This document shows positions 25,795 to 34,835 of a stretch of DNA of 64,000 nucleotides, piece by piece. The position numbers and the translations under genes are program-made. How positions within the stretch are numbered: the first letter of the stretch is position 1; every line of letters starts with the position of its first letter. The notes under the pieces are model-generated. The model was not told the DNA's origin, searched no databases, and worked only from the letters and a program-made list of their open reading frames with translations. Source of the DNA: Pseudomonadota bacterium (GTDB lineage Bacteria > Desulfobacterota > Binatia > UBA9968); contig JAJPJQ010000020.1 of assembly GCA_021324155.1 (NCBI GenBank), forward strand, positions 1 to 64,000, in the 5' to 3' direction.

Positions 25795-26772
25795 ATGAGA
25801 GTCGGACTTTGTTTCGACGGATTTTATTCGATTACCGAGATGGTGGAGCTCGCGCAACTCGCCGATCGCATCGGCATGCATTCGATCTGGATGTCGGATC
25901 ATCTATGCTTTCGCGACTCGGTCGCGTCGTCTATGGCTTTTCTCGCGAAGACGGAAAGAATCCTCGTCGTACCTGCGCCGCTGACGCCGTATTCGCGGCT
26001 TCCGATCATCTCGGCGATGGCGCTCGCGACCATGGACGAGTTCGCTCCAGGGCGCGTCTGGGCGACGACGGGAACCGGCAATGCGGCGGCGCTCGCCGAG
26101 GCCGGGGCGCAAGTCGCCCGTCCGCTGAAGACGATGCGCGAGTACATGACAGTTTTGCGGAAATTTCTCAGCGGCGAGACGGTCGATTTCAAGGGCGAGA
26201 TTTTCAACGTCAACGGCGCGAAGATGGCCTTTACGCCATCCGCGCCGCTGCCGATTTATATGACCGCCGTAAAGGACGGCATGCTGCGCCTCTCCGGCGA
26301 GATCGGCGACGGCGCGCTGTTGTCCGCCGGTTGCGCGCCGGCGTACATCGCGCGCTGCGCCCGCGAGGTGCGTCGCGGCGCCGAACGGCGCGACTCCGCG
26401 CTCAAAGCGCCCGACATCGGCGGGTTCATCGCGACCGCCGTTTCCGCCGACGCGCGCGAGGCGATCGACGCGAGCAAGAGCTTTCTCGCTTATATCTTCC
26501 GCAACAAGCATCACGCCGAGAACATCCGCGCCGGCGGCGGCTCTGTCGATCAAGAGGGGCTCGCCGCCGCGATCGCTCGGCGCGATTGGGAAGGCGCGAA
26601 GAAGTACATCAGCGACGACGTCGTGCGCGCGCATTCGATTGCCGGCACTCCCGCGGAATGCGTGCGGCAACTGGAAGCGTTTGTCGCCGCGGGTCTGGAT
26701 CTGCCGATCCTCCTGCCGATGGGGACGCCCGAAGGCAGAAAACGTGCGGTTGAACTGGCAAAACGGCTGTAA
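25795..26772 (+). CDS. LLM-class (luciferase-like) flavin- or F420-dependent oxidoreductase
   Basis: A 325-aa bacterial luciferase-like TIM-barrel protein. Features include SIWMSDHLCFRDS near residue 35, the GRVWATTGTGNA segment and IYMTAVKDGMLRLSGEIGDGAL. Length and pattern resemble methylene-tetrahydromethanopterin reductase-like proteins. It may use FMNH2 for oxygenation or F420 for hydride transfer; the cofactor cannot be decided from sequence alone. A gaaggga site precedes the ATG and the gene follows the octopine-dehydrogenase-like gene by 12 nt. Confidence 0.87.
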   Translation: MRVGLCFDGFYSITEMVELAQLADRIGMHSIWMSDHLCFRDSVASSMAFLAKTERILVVPAPLTPYSRLPIISAMALATMDEFAPGRVWATTGTGNAAALAEAGAQVARPLKTMREYMTVLRKFLSGETVDFKGEIFNVNGAKMAFTPSAPLPIYMTAVKDGMLRLSGEIGDGALLSAGCAPAYIARCAREVRRGAERRDSALKAPDIGGFIATAVSADAREAIDASKSFLAYIFRNKHHAENIRAGGGSVDQEGLAAAIARRDWEGAKKYISDDVVRAHSIAGTPAECVRQLEAFVAAGLDLPILLPMGTPEGRKRAVELAKRL

Positions 26773-26814
26773 TAATAGAGAGCTTCGAATGGAATGGAGA
26801 AACTGGAGGGTTCA

Positions 26815-27834
26815 ATGAATCTACGCGCGAAGGGCGGATGGGTTCTTTTGCTTGCCGGCGTGTCGCTGCTTCTAATCGGCGGCCCGGCGGCGGCGCAGCC
26901 GGTCAACGTCGATGCCGCGAAAAAGGAAGGGCAGGTCGTCGTCTACGGCGCGCAGGTGCCGCAGGCGATGGAGGGCGTCAATAAAGGCTTCGAGAAGAAA
27001 TACGGCATCAAAGTCGACTACTGGCGCGGCTCGTCGACGCAGGTGGCCGAGCGTGCTCTCAGCGAATTCCGCGCCGGCAAGCCCGGCTACGACGTGGTCG
27101 AGGGGAACCGCGGCGTGCAATTGATCATGCGCGACGAGGGGTTGTTTGCGAAATTCGTTCCGCCCTCGTCGGATAAGTTTCCGGCAAAATTCAAAGAAAA
27201 AGACGGCATGATCACTCCATGGCGCGCGCTGCCGATCAGCATTCTCTACAACACGGAGATGGTGAAGGCGAACGAGGTTCCGAAGACGCTCGACGACCTG
27301 TTGAGCCCCAAGTGGACGGGAAAAATCAGCATGCCCGACCCGACGCGCCACACGACGACGGCGCAGTTCCTCTGGAACCTGAGCAAATTCAAAGGCGACA
27401 AATGGCTGGATTACGTGAAAGCGCTGGCCAAGCAGAAGCCGATCCTGGTCGAGTCGCTGGCGCCGGTAACGACGACGATCATCAAAGGCGAGGCTGCCGT
27501 CGGCATCGCGTACATCAAGTACGTAAAGCAGTACAAAGGGCCGGTGAGCTATGTATTGATGGATAAATACTTAACCGATCCGAACTACATGAGTCTCAGC
27601 GCCAAGACCACGCGTCCGAATGCGGCGAAACTCTACATCGATTATATCTGCTCGGCGGAAGGACAGAAGGCGACCGCGGAAGAGGGAGAGTTTCCGATGC
27701 TGCCCGGCATCGTGCCGCCGATCAAAGACGCCGAGAAGGTCGTGCCCGGCATGATTTTCATGGATAATCCGTCGGAGGAAGAATTCAACAAGCTCATGAG
27801 CACCACGTTCCGGCAGATCTTCTTCAACCCATAG
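26815..27834 (+). CDS. ABC-type substrate-binding protein, family 1 (ferric-type)
   Basis: A 339-aa periplasmic binding protein with a clear signal peptide (cleavage after PAAAQ). Typical segments are VVVYGAQVP, KYGIKVDYWRG and RHTTTAQFLWNL. It is a close paralogue of the protein at 58300-59316. Start 26815 is supported by ggaggg 5 nt upstream. This is the only binding protein in the window followed by a matching permease (27883), with an intrinsic terminator between them. An ATPase partner is missing locally. Confidence 0.88.
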   Translation: MNLRAKGGWVLLLAGVSLLLIGGPAAAQPVNVDAAKKEGQVVVYGAQVPQAMEGVNKGFEKKYGIKVDYWRGSSTQVAERALSEFRAGKPGYDVVEGNRGVQLIMRDEGLFAKFVPPSSDKFPAKFKEKDGMITPWRALPISILYNTEMVKANEVPKTLDDLLSPKWTGKISMPDPTRHTTTAQFLWNLSKFKGDKWLDYVKALAKQKPILVESLAPVTTTIIKGEAAVGIAYIKYVKQYKGPVSYVLMDKYLTDPNYMSLSAKTTRPNAAKLYIDYICSAEGQKATAEEGEFPMLPGIVPPIKDAEKVVPGMIFMDNPSEEEFNKLMSTTFRQIFFNP

Positions 27835-27846
27835 ACCGAACCACTG

Positions 27847-27873
27847 GCGGCGCCCGGACCGGGCGCCGCTTTA
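27847..27873 (+). terminator. Intrinsic terminator/attenuator between binding protein and permease
   Basis: An 11-bp GC-only inverted repeat (27847-27857 against 27859-27869) followed by TTTATTT. Position between the binding-protein stop and the permease start suggests partial termination, giving more binding protein than permease. A stem-loop of this kind can also stabilise the upstream mRNA. Confidence 0.7.
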
Positions 27874-27882
27874 TTTCCAATC

Positions 27883-29625
27883 ATGAACGGGACAGCGGTT
27901 TGGACCCGGGCTTTCGACCGGCCGATACGCGCCGTCACGCGCGATCCGCAGGCGGCCGTGCTTGCCGTCCTCGGCATCGTCATCGCTTACCTGAGTCTCT
28001 CTCCCACGGTGATGCTGCTTTACGGCAGTTTCTTGAGCAAGCCGCTCGGCGTCCCGGGGACCTTCACCCTGCGACATTACATCCGGGCGTATACCGACCC
28101 GCTGACGTATCAGCTGCTGCTCAACTCGTTTATCTTCGCAGCCGGCTCGTCCGCTCTCGCCACGGCACTCGCCGCGATCGTCGGCTGGATCACGGTGCGC
28201 ACGAACGCGCCGCTGAGAAAGTTATTTCAGCTCACCGCGATCGTCCCGAATATTTTTCCGCCCGTGATGCTCGCCGTCGCCTGGGGCGCGCTGCTGAGTC
28301 CGCGGACGGGCCTTCTCAACCGATTCGCGATGCAGCTCTTCGGTCTCGAGGAGGCGCCGCTCAATATTTATTCGCTGTGGGGAATGATCTTCGTCGAGGG
28401 TCTGATCACGACCCCGCTCGCGTTTCTCATCGTCTCGGCGTCGCTGTACTCGATGGATCCTTCGCTGGAGGAATCCGCGCGCGTCGCCGGTTCGACGAAT
28501 CTCCAAATAGCGCGCCGCATCACGCTGCCGATCGTGCGCCCGGCGCTGCTCGCGTCGCTGACGCTCAATTTCGTTCGCGCGATCGAAAGCTTCGATACGC
28601 CCGCGATCATCGCGCTGCCGGCGCGGATCGAGGTCTTCACGACCAAGATTTACCGCGAGGCGATCGGCGCTTTCCCGCCTAATCAGAATATCGCCGCGAC
28701 CTACGCCGTGTCGCTGCTCTTGATCTCGATGCTTTTCGTTTATCTGTACCGCCGCTTCACCTCGCACTCGGAGCGCTACGTAACGGTGACCGGGCGCGGC
28801 TATCGGCCGATGATCATCGATCTCGGCAAATGGCGCTACGCCGCGAGCGGCATCGCCGCGTTGATCCTGCTGCTGATCGTCGTGCTGCCGTTCGCCGTTC
28901 TGTTGTTCGTTTCGTTGGTCAGCTATCTGCACGTTCCCGGCGCGAAAACGTGGGAGCTGCTGACGCTCGATCATTACCGCTATAATCTGACCGACAGCCG
29001 CACGTACCGCGCGATCCAGAACAGCCTTTTCCTGGCGATCGGCGGCGCCACCATCTGCATGCTGCTCGCGTCCGTCACCGCGTACATGACGACGAAGACG
29101 AAAGTCGCCGGCCGCTCGGTCATCGAGGCGCTCACGTTCATCCCCTGGGCGTTTCCCGGCACCGCGCTCGCGATCGGCCTTTTATGGACGTATGTGTATA
29201 TTCCGCTGCCGATCTACGGCACGATCTGGATTTTGCTGATCGGCTACATCACGCGATTTTTGCCGTACGGCCTCAGAACCATGACGAGCACGGTCGTGCA
29301 GGTTCACGACGATCTGCCGGACGCGTCGATGGCGTGCGGCGCGGGGTTTTGGGCGACGTTCCGGCGCGTGCTCCTGCCGCTGCTCCGCCCCGGATTCATC
29401 GCCGGCTGGATCATTCTCGCGACGATTTTTCTGCGCGAGTTCAGCACGTCGATTTTTCTCTATTCGCCGGGATCGGAGCCCGTGGGGCCGCTGCTGTATC
29501 ATTTTTACGTCGACGGCAACCTGGGACCGATGTGCTCGCTCGGCGTGATCGTAAGCGTGATTTGTTTGATTTTGATCATCGTCGCGAAGCGTCTCGGCCG
29601 CGCCGGCGCCCAGCTCGATGTTTAA
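27883..29625 (+). CDS. ABC transporter permease, fused FbpB-type
   Basis: A 580-aa inner-membrane protein with about twelve transmembrane helices, formed by two permease domains. Each half ends in an EAA-type loop that docks the ATPase: EESARVAGSTNLQIARRITLP in the first and DASMACGAGFWATFRRVLLP in the second. This fused form is normal for ferric/putrescine/thiamine-type importers. It should work with the binding protein 26815-27834. No ATPase gene follows; the next gene is an M20-like protein. A shared ATPase elsewhere (or modC at 34836) would have to energise it. Confidence 0.92.
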   Translation: MNGTAVWTRAFDRPIRAVTRDPQAAVLAVLGIVIAYLSLSPTVMLLYGSFLSKPLGVPGTFTLRHYIRAYTDPLTYQLLLNSFIFAAGSSALATALAAIVGWITVRTNAPLRKLFQLTAIVPNIFPPVMLAVAWGALLSPRTGLLNRFAMQLFGLEEAPLNIYSLWGMIFVEGLITTPLAFLIVSASLYSMDPSLEESARVAGSTNLQIARRITLPIVRPALLASLTLNFVRAIESFDTPAIIALPARIEVFTTKIYREAIGAFPPNQNIAATYAVSLLLISMLFVYLYRRFTSHSERYVTVTGRGYRPMIIDLGKWRYAASGIAALILLLIVVLPFAVLLFVSLVSYLHVPGAKTWELLTLDHYRYNLTDSRTYRAIQNSLFLAIGGATICMLLASVTAYMTTKTKVAGRSVIEALTFIPWAFPGTALAIGLLWTYVYIPLPIYGTIWILLIGYITRFLPYGLRTMTSTVVQVHDDLPDASMACGAGFWATFRRVLLPLLRPGFIAGWIILATIFLREFSTSIFLYSPGSEPVGPLLYHFYVDGNLGPMCSLGVIVSVICLILIIVAKRLGRAGAQLDV

Positions 29626-29634
29626 AAAGGATGT

Positions 29635-30822
29635 ATGGAAGCCGGAACGGTAAAAAAACTGATCGAAAAGAATCTCCAGTATGAGGAGGTCAAGCGGCTG
29701 CTCGTGAAGCTCGTGCAGACGCCGAGCCCGCAAACCGACATGCTGGAAGCCGAGCCGCAAGTCCTCGCGCTCATCCGCAATGTGATCAAGCCCGAGTTGG
29801 AGCGCTCGGGCCTCCACCCCGTCATAGACGACAAGGGCAACCTGGTCGTGACGCTGAAAGGCCGCGGCAACGCGAGCCGTCTGATGCTCGTCGGCTACGC
29901 GATGAACGCCGCGCCGAGCACGATGAAGGAACCGTATTCGGGCAAGGTCATCGACGGCGGCGACTTCGGCCTAGCCGGCGAATGCGTCTGGGGCCGCGGC
30001 GCGTGCGAACAGAAGGGGAGTCTCGCGGCGATGATGGCGGCGGTCATGTTCATCGGTCAAAACCAGGTCGAGATACCCGCCGACCTGTCTTTCGTCGTCA
30101 GCACCGCCGGCGAGACCGGCCGGCACGATTCGCTCGCCCACGTTCTCACCCATGACAATGTCAAGGCCGACTGGGCGATCATCGACGGGCCGCCGGAAAT
30201 CCAGCTCGGCAACAAGGGCCGCGTCGACATTCTCGTGTCGGTGCGCGGCCAGCAGGCGCACAGCAGCCGGCCGTGGGACGGCATCAACGCCATCGAGGGA
30301 GCGGTCAAAGTGCTGGAGCGCATCAAACCCTTGATGCCGTATCCTGCCGAGCATACGCATCCCGAGCTGGGGAAAGTCAGCCTCACGCCGACCGCGATCG
30401 AGAGCTTCCCCAAGGCGACCCATACGATCCAGAGCGAGTGCCGGATCGTCTTCGACCGCAGACTGCTGCCGGGCGACGATCCGAATCAGGCTTTAGAGCA
30501 GCTCAAACAGAGGATCGGCACGCTCGATCCGTTCGTCGTAACCGTCGAGCGCAGAGATTTCATGTATCCAAGCGAGGTGTCAAAAGACGCCGACGCCGTC
30601 TTGGCGCTGACGCAGGCGGTTCAGGTAATGCTCGGGCGCGAGGCGAAGTACAGCTATTCCACGGCGGCGAACGACACCGGTTTTCTTAACGTGAAAGGGA
30701 TGCAGGCGATCAACTACGGCGCGCGCGATATCCGCTTCCAGCATACGGACCACGACATGGTACCGGTACAAAACGTTTTGGAGGCGGCTAAGGTCTTCGC
30801 TTTCATGGCGCTGCATCGCTGA
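29635..30822 (+). CDS. M20 family peptidase/deacylase-like protein with altered metal site
   Basis: A 395-aa protein of the ArgE/DapE/CPG2 (M20) family. The dimerisation domain is recognisable (QQAHSSRPWDGINAIEGA). The first metal motif, normally G-H-x-D-x-V-P, reads GYAMNAAP, losing both His and Asp. The bridging Asp is Glu-like in GRGACEQKGS, the Glu pair is reduced to TAGETGRHD, and the last His survives in FQHTDHDMVP. A classic di-zinc mechanism is doubtful. The gene has AAAAGG upstream and closes the transporter/catabolic run. Confidence 0.85.
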   Translation: MEAGTVKKLIEKNLQYEEVKRLLVKLVQTPSPQTDMLEAEPQVLALIRNVIKPELERSGLHPVIDDKGNLVVTLKGRGNASRLMLVGYAMNAAPSTMKEPYSGKVIDGGDFGLAGECVWGRGACEQKGSLAAMMAAVMFIGQNQVEIPADLSFVVSTAGETGRHDSLAHVLTHDNVKADWAIIDGPPEIQLGNKGRVDILVSVRGQQAHSSRPWDGINAIEGAVKVLERIKPLMPYPAEHTHPELGKVSLTPTAIESFPKATHTIQSECRIVFDRRLLPGDDPNQALEQLKQRIGTLDPFVVTVERRDFMYPSEVSKDADAVLALTQAVQVMLGREAKYSYSTAANDTGFLNVKGMQAINYGARDIRFQHTDHDMVPVQNVLEAAKVFAFMALHR

Positions 30823-30831
30823 GCCGCTCAT

Positions 30832-32388
30832 TCAACTTTTCGTCTCTTTCAGAGCTTTCTTGTAGATTTTTCCCGAACCGGTCCGCGGCAGCGCGTCGAG
30901 GAATTCGACGATGCGCGGAGATTTGTAATGCGCGAGCCGCGCGCGGCAATGCTCGATAAGCTCGGTTGCGCTCGCGTGCGCCGCGGGTTTCAAGACCACG
31001 GCGGCTTTCACGATCTCGCCCCAGCGCTCGTCGGGTATGCCGACGACTGCCGCTTCCAAAACCGCCGGATGCTCGTACAGCGCATTCTCGATCTCGGTGG
31101 TATAGACGAGCTCGCCGCCGGTGATGATCGCGTCTTTTTTACGGTCGACGATGTTGAGATACCCTTCGGCGTCGATGGTGGCGAGGTCGCCAGTGCGGAA
31201 CCAGCCTTGGGAGATCGCCTCGGCGGTCGCCTCCGGCAGCTTCCAATATCCAGGCGTGATGCGGTCGCCGCGCGCGAGGATCTCGCCGACGGCGCGGCCG
31301 TCGCGCGCCACGTCCGATCCGTTTTCGTCGACAATCCGGAGGCTTACGCCTAGGGCCGCGCGGCCGGTTTTCGCTCGATAGGCGAATTGCTCCTCGGGCG
31401 CGAGGTTGCGCATATGATCCTTCAGCAAGGAAAACGTGAGATACGGGCTCGTCTCGGTAAGGCCGTAGGTCTGAACGTACTCGCAGCCGAAGGTCTCGAT
31501 GATTTTTTCCACCAGGCGCGGCGCGATCGGCGCGCCGCCGCTCATCACGAGCCGCAGAGACTGATAGCCGTACGATCCCGCGTCGGCACTGTTGACCAGG
31601 TCGTTTAACATCGTCGGAATCAAGTTCGTGACGGTAACGTGCTCGGCGTCGATGAGCTTGAGCACGGAAGGCGGATCGAAGCGGCCGGCCATCACGTGAC
31701 GTCCGCCGGTCCACGTGATCGCCCATGTCGCCCAGGCGTCAGCCAAGTGAAACATCGGGGCGACGTGCGCCCAGACATCGCTGTCCGAAAGCCGGAGCTC
31801 GGCGATCGTCGAAAGCGCGTGGCTGTAAATGTTTCGGTGCGTCAGCACCACGCCCTTTTGATGACCGGTCGTCCCGCTGGTGTAATAGATATTCACAGGG
31901 TCGTCTTCGCGGTCGCCGGCATCGCGCAGCGGCGCCGCCGATGCGTCAGCGATCGTTGTGCCGTACGAATCGGTCGACGCGCCGCCGTCGACACGACTCC
32001 AGAGGACCCGTACGCCGGACTTGCAGCGACAGGCGGCTTCTTCCGTTAATTCCATCCATCCGGAGTCTGCGATCAGGACGCGGCTGTCCGTATCGTCCAA
32101 GATGTAGGCTAGATCGCCGGGCGCGAGTCGGTAATTGAGCGGCACCAGCACCGCGCCGGTATGAACGGCGGCAAAATACGTTTCGAGGACGCGATGGCAG
32201 TTTCGGTGCAATAGCGCGACTCGATCGCCGGGGTTGACGCCTAAGTCGGTGAGAACGGCACCAAGCCGCGAGACGGATTGGGCTACTTCCCGATAGTTCA
32301 TGCGCACAGTTCCGCAGCAGACGGCGAGCTTCTCCGGGTATTGCGCGGCCGCGCGCGGGAGGATTTCGGTCAACAGCATGGAAGGCAT
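30832..32388 (-). CDS. Acyl-CoA synthetase (AMP-forming)
   Basis: A 518-aa ANL-superfamily ligase. The AMP-binding P-loop is YTSGTTGHQKG, the A5 element is TYGLTETSPYL, the hinge motif is FRTGDLATID, and the catalytic Lys is in RTGSGKIYKK. The enzyme activates a carboxylic acid as acyl-AMP and transfers it to CoA. Start is uncertain: ATG 32388 gives the usual family length, while ATG 32466 and 32379 are alternatives, and none has a strong ribosome site. It diverges from, or slightly overlaps, the upstream binding-protein gene. The substrate is probably a medium-chain or aromatic acid. Confidence 0.9.
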   Translation of the reverse strand: MPSMLLTEILPRAAAQYPEKLAVCCGTVRMNYREVAQSVSRLGAVLTDLGVNPGDRVALLHRNCHRVLETYFAAVHTGAVLVPLNYRLAPGDLAYILDDTDSRVLIADSGWMELTEEAACRCKSGVRVLWSRVDGGASTDSYGTTIADASAAPLRDAGDREDDPVNIYYTSGTTGHQKGVVLTHRNIYSHALSTIAELRLSDSDVWAHVAPMFHLADAWATWAITWTGGRHVMAGRFDPPSVLKLIDAEHVTVTNLIPTMLNDLVNSADAGSYGYQSLRLVMSGGAPIAPRLVEKIIETFGCEYVQTYGLTETSPYLTFSLLKDHMRNLAPEEQFAYRAKTGRAALGVSLRIVDENGSDVARDGRAVGEILARGDRITPGYWKLPEATAEAISQGWFRTGDLATIDAEGYLNIVDRKKDAIITGGELVYTTEIENALYEHPAVLEAAVVGIPDERWGEIVKAAVVLKPAAHASATELIEHCRARLAHYKSPRIVEFLDALPRTGSGKIYKKALKETKS

Positions 32389-32486
32389 CGTATTGCCGGC
32401 GCATCGGTCTTGCAAGGCGAAGCGCCGGGAGTCGGAGTAATTGAAAAGACTGGGGATTTGGTTCATGGTGAGCACACGACCCGCCC

Positions 32487-33461
32487 ATGAAGAAAATCCT
32501 CGTATTCTTCTTTTGCGCCGCGATACTGCCGGCCACGAACGTTGCCGCGGCGGAGCCGGCGAAAGTCCGCCGGATAGCATTCCTGGCGGAAGATCAACCG
32601 AGCGCTGCCGGCGTTGCCCTACTCAAAAAATTTCTCGCCGACGCCGGCTATATCGACGGTAAAACGATTATGATTGAGACTGAGAATGCCGGTGGAAGGA
32701 TCGAGCAGATCGATCGAGCGGCAATGGATCTCGTCGCGAAAAATCCAGACCTCATCGTTACCGCCGGAGTCTCCGCCGGGCAGGCGGCGCGCCGTCAGGT
32801 CGCTCGCTCGGAGACCCATACGACGCCGATCGTGATTGCTTCACGGATCGAGACGATCAAGGCCACGTCGAACCTGACGGGAGTGACCAATATCTCTGCC
32901 GATCTCGGCATTCAACGGCTGAAGCTCCTGAAGGAGATCGCACCCCGGATTTCCCGCGTCGCGATCATGTGGCACGAGGTCAACGCGATTCCGGCGAATT
33001 ACCTGAGACAGATGCGCAAGGCGGCAGAGTCGCTCGGTGTCGAGCTTGACGGCCGGAAGGTGAAAAGGGCAGGTGACTTCCAGGACGCCTTCGCAACGAT
33101 GGTCGCGAATAAGGACAACGGCTTGATCCTTGAGCCACAACTTTTGTTCACGAGCCATTTAGGAGAACTCGCCTCACTGGCCGCCAAAGCACGGCTGCCC
33201 TCTATCTCAGGATTGGAAGAATTCGTCGCCGCCGGCGGGCTCATTAGCTACGGCCTGACTGCGGATGAAATGTGGCGGCACACCGCCGTTCTGATCGATC
33301 GCATCTTTAAGCAACGTAAACCCAAGGCCGGCCAGAACGCAGACCTTCCGTTCGGGCAGCCCGAGAAATTCTATCTCACGGTCAACTCCAAGACAGCCGG
33401 CGATCTCGGCCTGGCCTTGCCGCGAGAGCTGCTGAAGCGCGCTGACAAGATCGTGCAATAA
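32487..33461 (+). CDS. ABC_sub_bind-type substrate-binding protein
   Basis: A 324-aa periplasmic protein with a signal peptide (cleaved after VAAAE or nearby) of the TrpX-like ABC_sub_bind family. Landmarks are RRIAFLAEDQPS, PDLIVTAGVSAGQAAR, ISYGLTADEMWR and LPFGQPEKFYLTVN. Members elsewhere bind aromatic amino acids or remain uncharacterised. No permease follows. Upstream it faces the acyl-CoA synthetase gene, so both may share a control region. Confidence 0.85.
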   Translation: MKKILVFFFCAAILPATNVAAAEPAKVRRIAFLAEDQPSAAGVALLKKFLADAGYIDGKTIMIETENAGGRIEQIDRAAMDLVAKNPDLIVTAGVSAGQAARRQVARSETHTTPIVIASRIETIKATSNLTGVTNISADLGIQRLKLLKEIAPRISRVAIMWHEVNAIPANYLRQMRKAAESLGVELDGRKVKRAGDFQDAFATMVANKDNGLILEPQLLFTSHLGELASLAAKARLPSISGLEEFVAAGGLISYGLTADEMWRHTAVLIDRIFKQRKPKAGQNADLPFGQPEKFYLTVNSKTAGDLGLALPRELLKRADKIVQ

Positions 33462-33498
33462 GCCCGCCGCCGACCGCAATCAAACAAGGAACCGCAAA

Positions 33499-33666
33499 AT
33501 GAGCCAATTCGAATATCATATCCTCGTCACCGCCGACCTTTCCGAAACGTCGTTGAACGATCTCGGAAGGCAGGGCTGGGAGCTGGTCTGCTCGACTCAG
33601 AGCATCATGCACGGCAGCTGCCTCGTGCTCAAGCGGGAGCTTGCAACGGAGAGCAAGGAACGATAG
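33499..33666 (+). CDS. Small hypothetical protein (DUF4177-like)
   Basis: A 55-aa ORF beginning MSQFEYHILVTADLSETS and containing the small-domain pattern GRQGWELVCSTQSIM then LVLKRE. The Gly-x-x-Gly-Trp-Glu-Leu-Val core is typical of the tiny DUF4177 family of unknown function. An aagga site precedes the ATG, and its stop TAG directly abuts the MutT start, so the two are coupled. The protein is too short for confident fold assignment beyond this. Confidence 0.7.
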   Translation: MSQFEYHILVTADLSETSLNDLGRQGWELVCSTQSIMHGSCLVLKRELATESKER

Positions 33667-34065
33667 ATGGGCGCGATTACGGTCGTTGCCGCGCTCATCG
33701 TTAGCAATGGACGTGTTCTGGTGTGTCAGCGGCGAGGCGGTCCGTTCGCGTCGAAATGGGAATTTCCCGGCGGGAAGGTCGAAGCCGGCGAAGCGTTGGA
33801 AGCCGCGCTGTTCAGGGAATTAAAAGAGGAGCTCGATATCGAGGTCACCGCGGCGAAGAAAATATTCCGCCACGGTCATCAGTACATCGACGGAAGGGCG
33901 GTCGATTTGACTTTCTTTCGCGTGGATGCGTACGCGGGTGTGATGCGCAATCGAATTTTCGAAGATATCCGCTGGGCCGAGGCCAAGGAATTGCGACAGT
34001 TCGACTTTCTCGATGGCGATCTCCCGTTGATCGAGAAGATCGCGGTCGAAGGACTGCCGGAGTGA
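33667..34065 (+). CDS. mutT: 8-oxo-dGTP diphosphatase (MutT-type NUDIX)
   Basis: A 132-aa NUDIX hydrolase of MutT length. The complete NUDIX box is GGKVEAGEALEAALFRELKEEL (positions 36-57, Gly-x5-Glu-x7-Arg-Glu-x2-Glu-Glu). VCQRRGGPFASKWEFPGG upstream is typical of MutT/CTP pyrophosphohydrolase. It would remove 8-oxo-dGTP from the nucleotide pool. It starts at the base after the small upstream ORF. Confidence 0.9.
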   Translation: MGAITVVAALIVSNGRVLVCQRRGGPFASKWEFPGGKVEAGEALEAALFRELKEELDIEVTAAKKIFRHGHQYIDGRAVDLTFFRVDAYAGVMRNRIFEDIRWAEAKELRQFDFLDGDLPLIEKIAVEGLPE

Positions 34066-34162
34066 GTCCCGCGGCCGATGGTATCTTTACCTACGTGACA
34101 AAGCCGCTGAATTCGAAAATTTCGCTGTAATGTTGTAGTGCCATTGCCGAAGCGGAGACGTG

Positions 34163-34831
34163 GTGTCGGCTGAAATCTGGCAAATAACGCTGTTTTCGCT
34201 CGCCGTCGCGCTGGCGAGCACTCTTCTGATCCTGCCTATCGGGATTGCGGTCGCATGGGTGCTGGCGCGCAAAAACTGGGCTGGGAAGACCTTCGTGGAG
34301 ACGATTGTGATGCTGCCGCTGGTCATGCCGCCGGTTGCAACAGGTCTCGTTCTCTTGAAGATTTTCGGACGCCGAAGTCCAGTCGGTGCGTGGCTTTATG
34401 ACCGCGGCGTCGAAGTGGTGTTCAACCCCAAGGGCGTGCTTATCGCGATGGCCGTCATGTCGTTTCCGCTTCTCGTACGTTCGGCGCGGAGCGCGTTCGT
34501 CGAGGTCGATCCGCGTCTGGAGCAGATCGCCTCGACACTCGGCGCGGCTGGTCCGAGAATATTTTTCGCGGTGACGCTGCCGCTTGCATGGCGCGGCGTC
34601 GTCGCCGGATGTCTGCTCGCGTACTCCCGGGCGCTCGGCGAATTCGGCGCCACGATTATGGTTGCCGGCAATATTCCAGGACGGACGCAAACACTGTCGC
34701 TGGCGATTTATAGTTTTGTCCAGCTCGGCCAGGATCATGAAGCTTTGACGCTTCTCGGCGTCACAATCGTCCTGGCCTTCATCGCGGTCGCGCTCTCGGA
34801 GCGGCTCGCGCGATCGAAAATAAAGACATAA
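34163..34831 (+). CDS. modB: Molybdate ABC transporter permease
   Basis: A 222-aa inner-membrane permease with five predicted helices. Family landmarks include MLPLVMPPVATGLVLL, the EAA loop DPRLEQIASTLGAAGPRIFFAVTLP, and SRALGEFGATIMVAGNIPGRTQT, which is diagnostic for ModB. The GTG at 34163 lies 5 nt after GGAG; the adjacent GTG at 34160 is the alternative. modC follows after 4 nt. No modA is in the window, so the periplasmic partner must be elsewhere or be another binding protein. Confidence 0.92.
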   Translation: MSAEIWQITLFSLAVALASTLLILPIGIAVAWVLARKNWAGKTFVETIVMLPLVMPPVATGLVLLKIFGRRSPVGAWLYDRGVEVVFNPKGVLIAMAVMSFPLLVRSARSAFVEVDPRLEQIASTLGAAGPRIFFAVTLPLAWRGVVAGCLLAYSRALGEFGATIMVAGNIPGRTQTLSLAIYSFVQLGQDHEALTLLGVTIVLAFIAVALSERLARSKIKT

Positions 34832-34835
34832 CACT

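Noticed and set aside
24598-25902. 434-codon minus-strand ORF opposite the octopine-dehydrogenase-like gene
   Set aside because: No recognisable motifs; the plus-strand gene is complete with a Rossmann motif.
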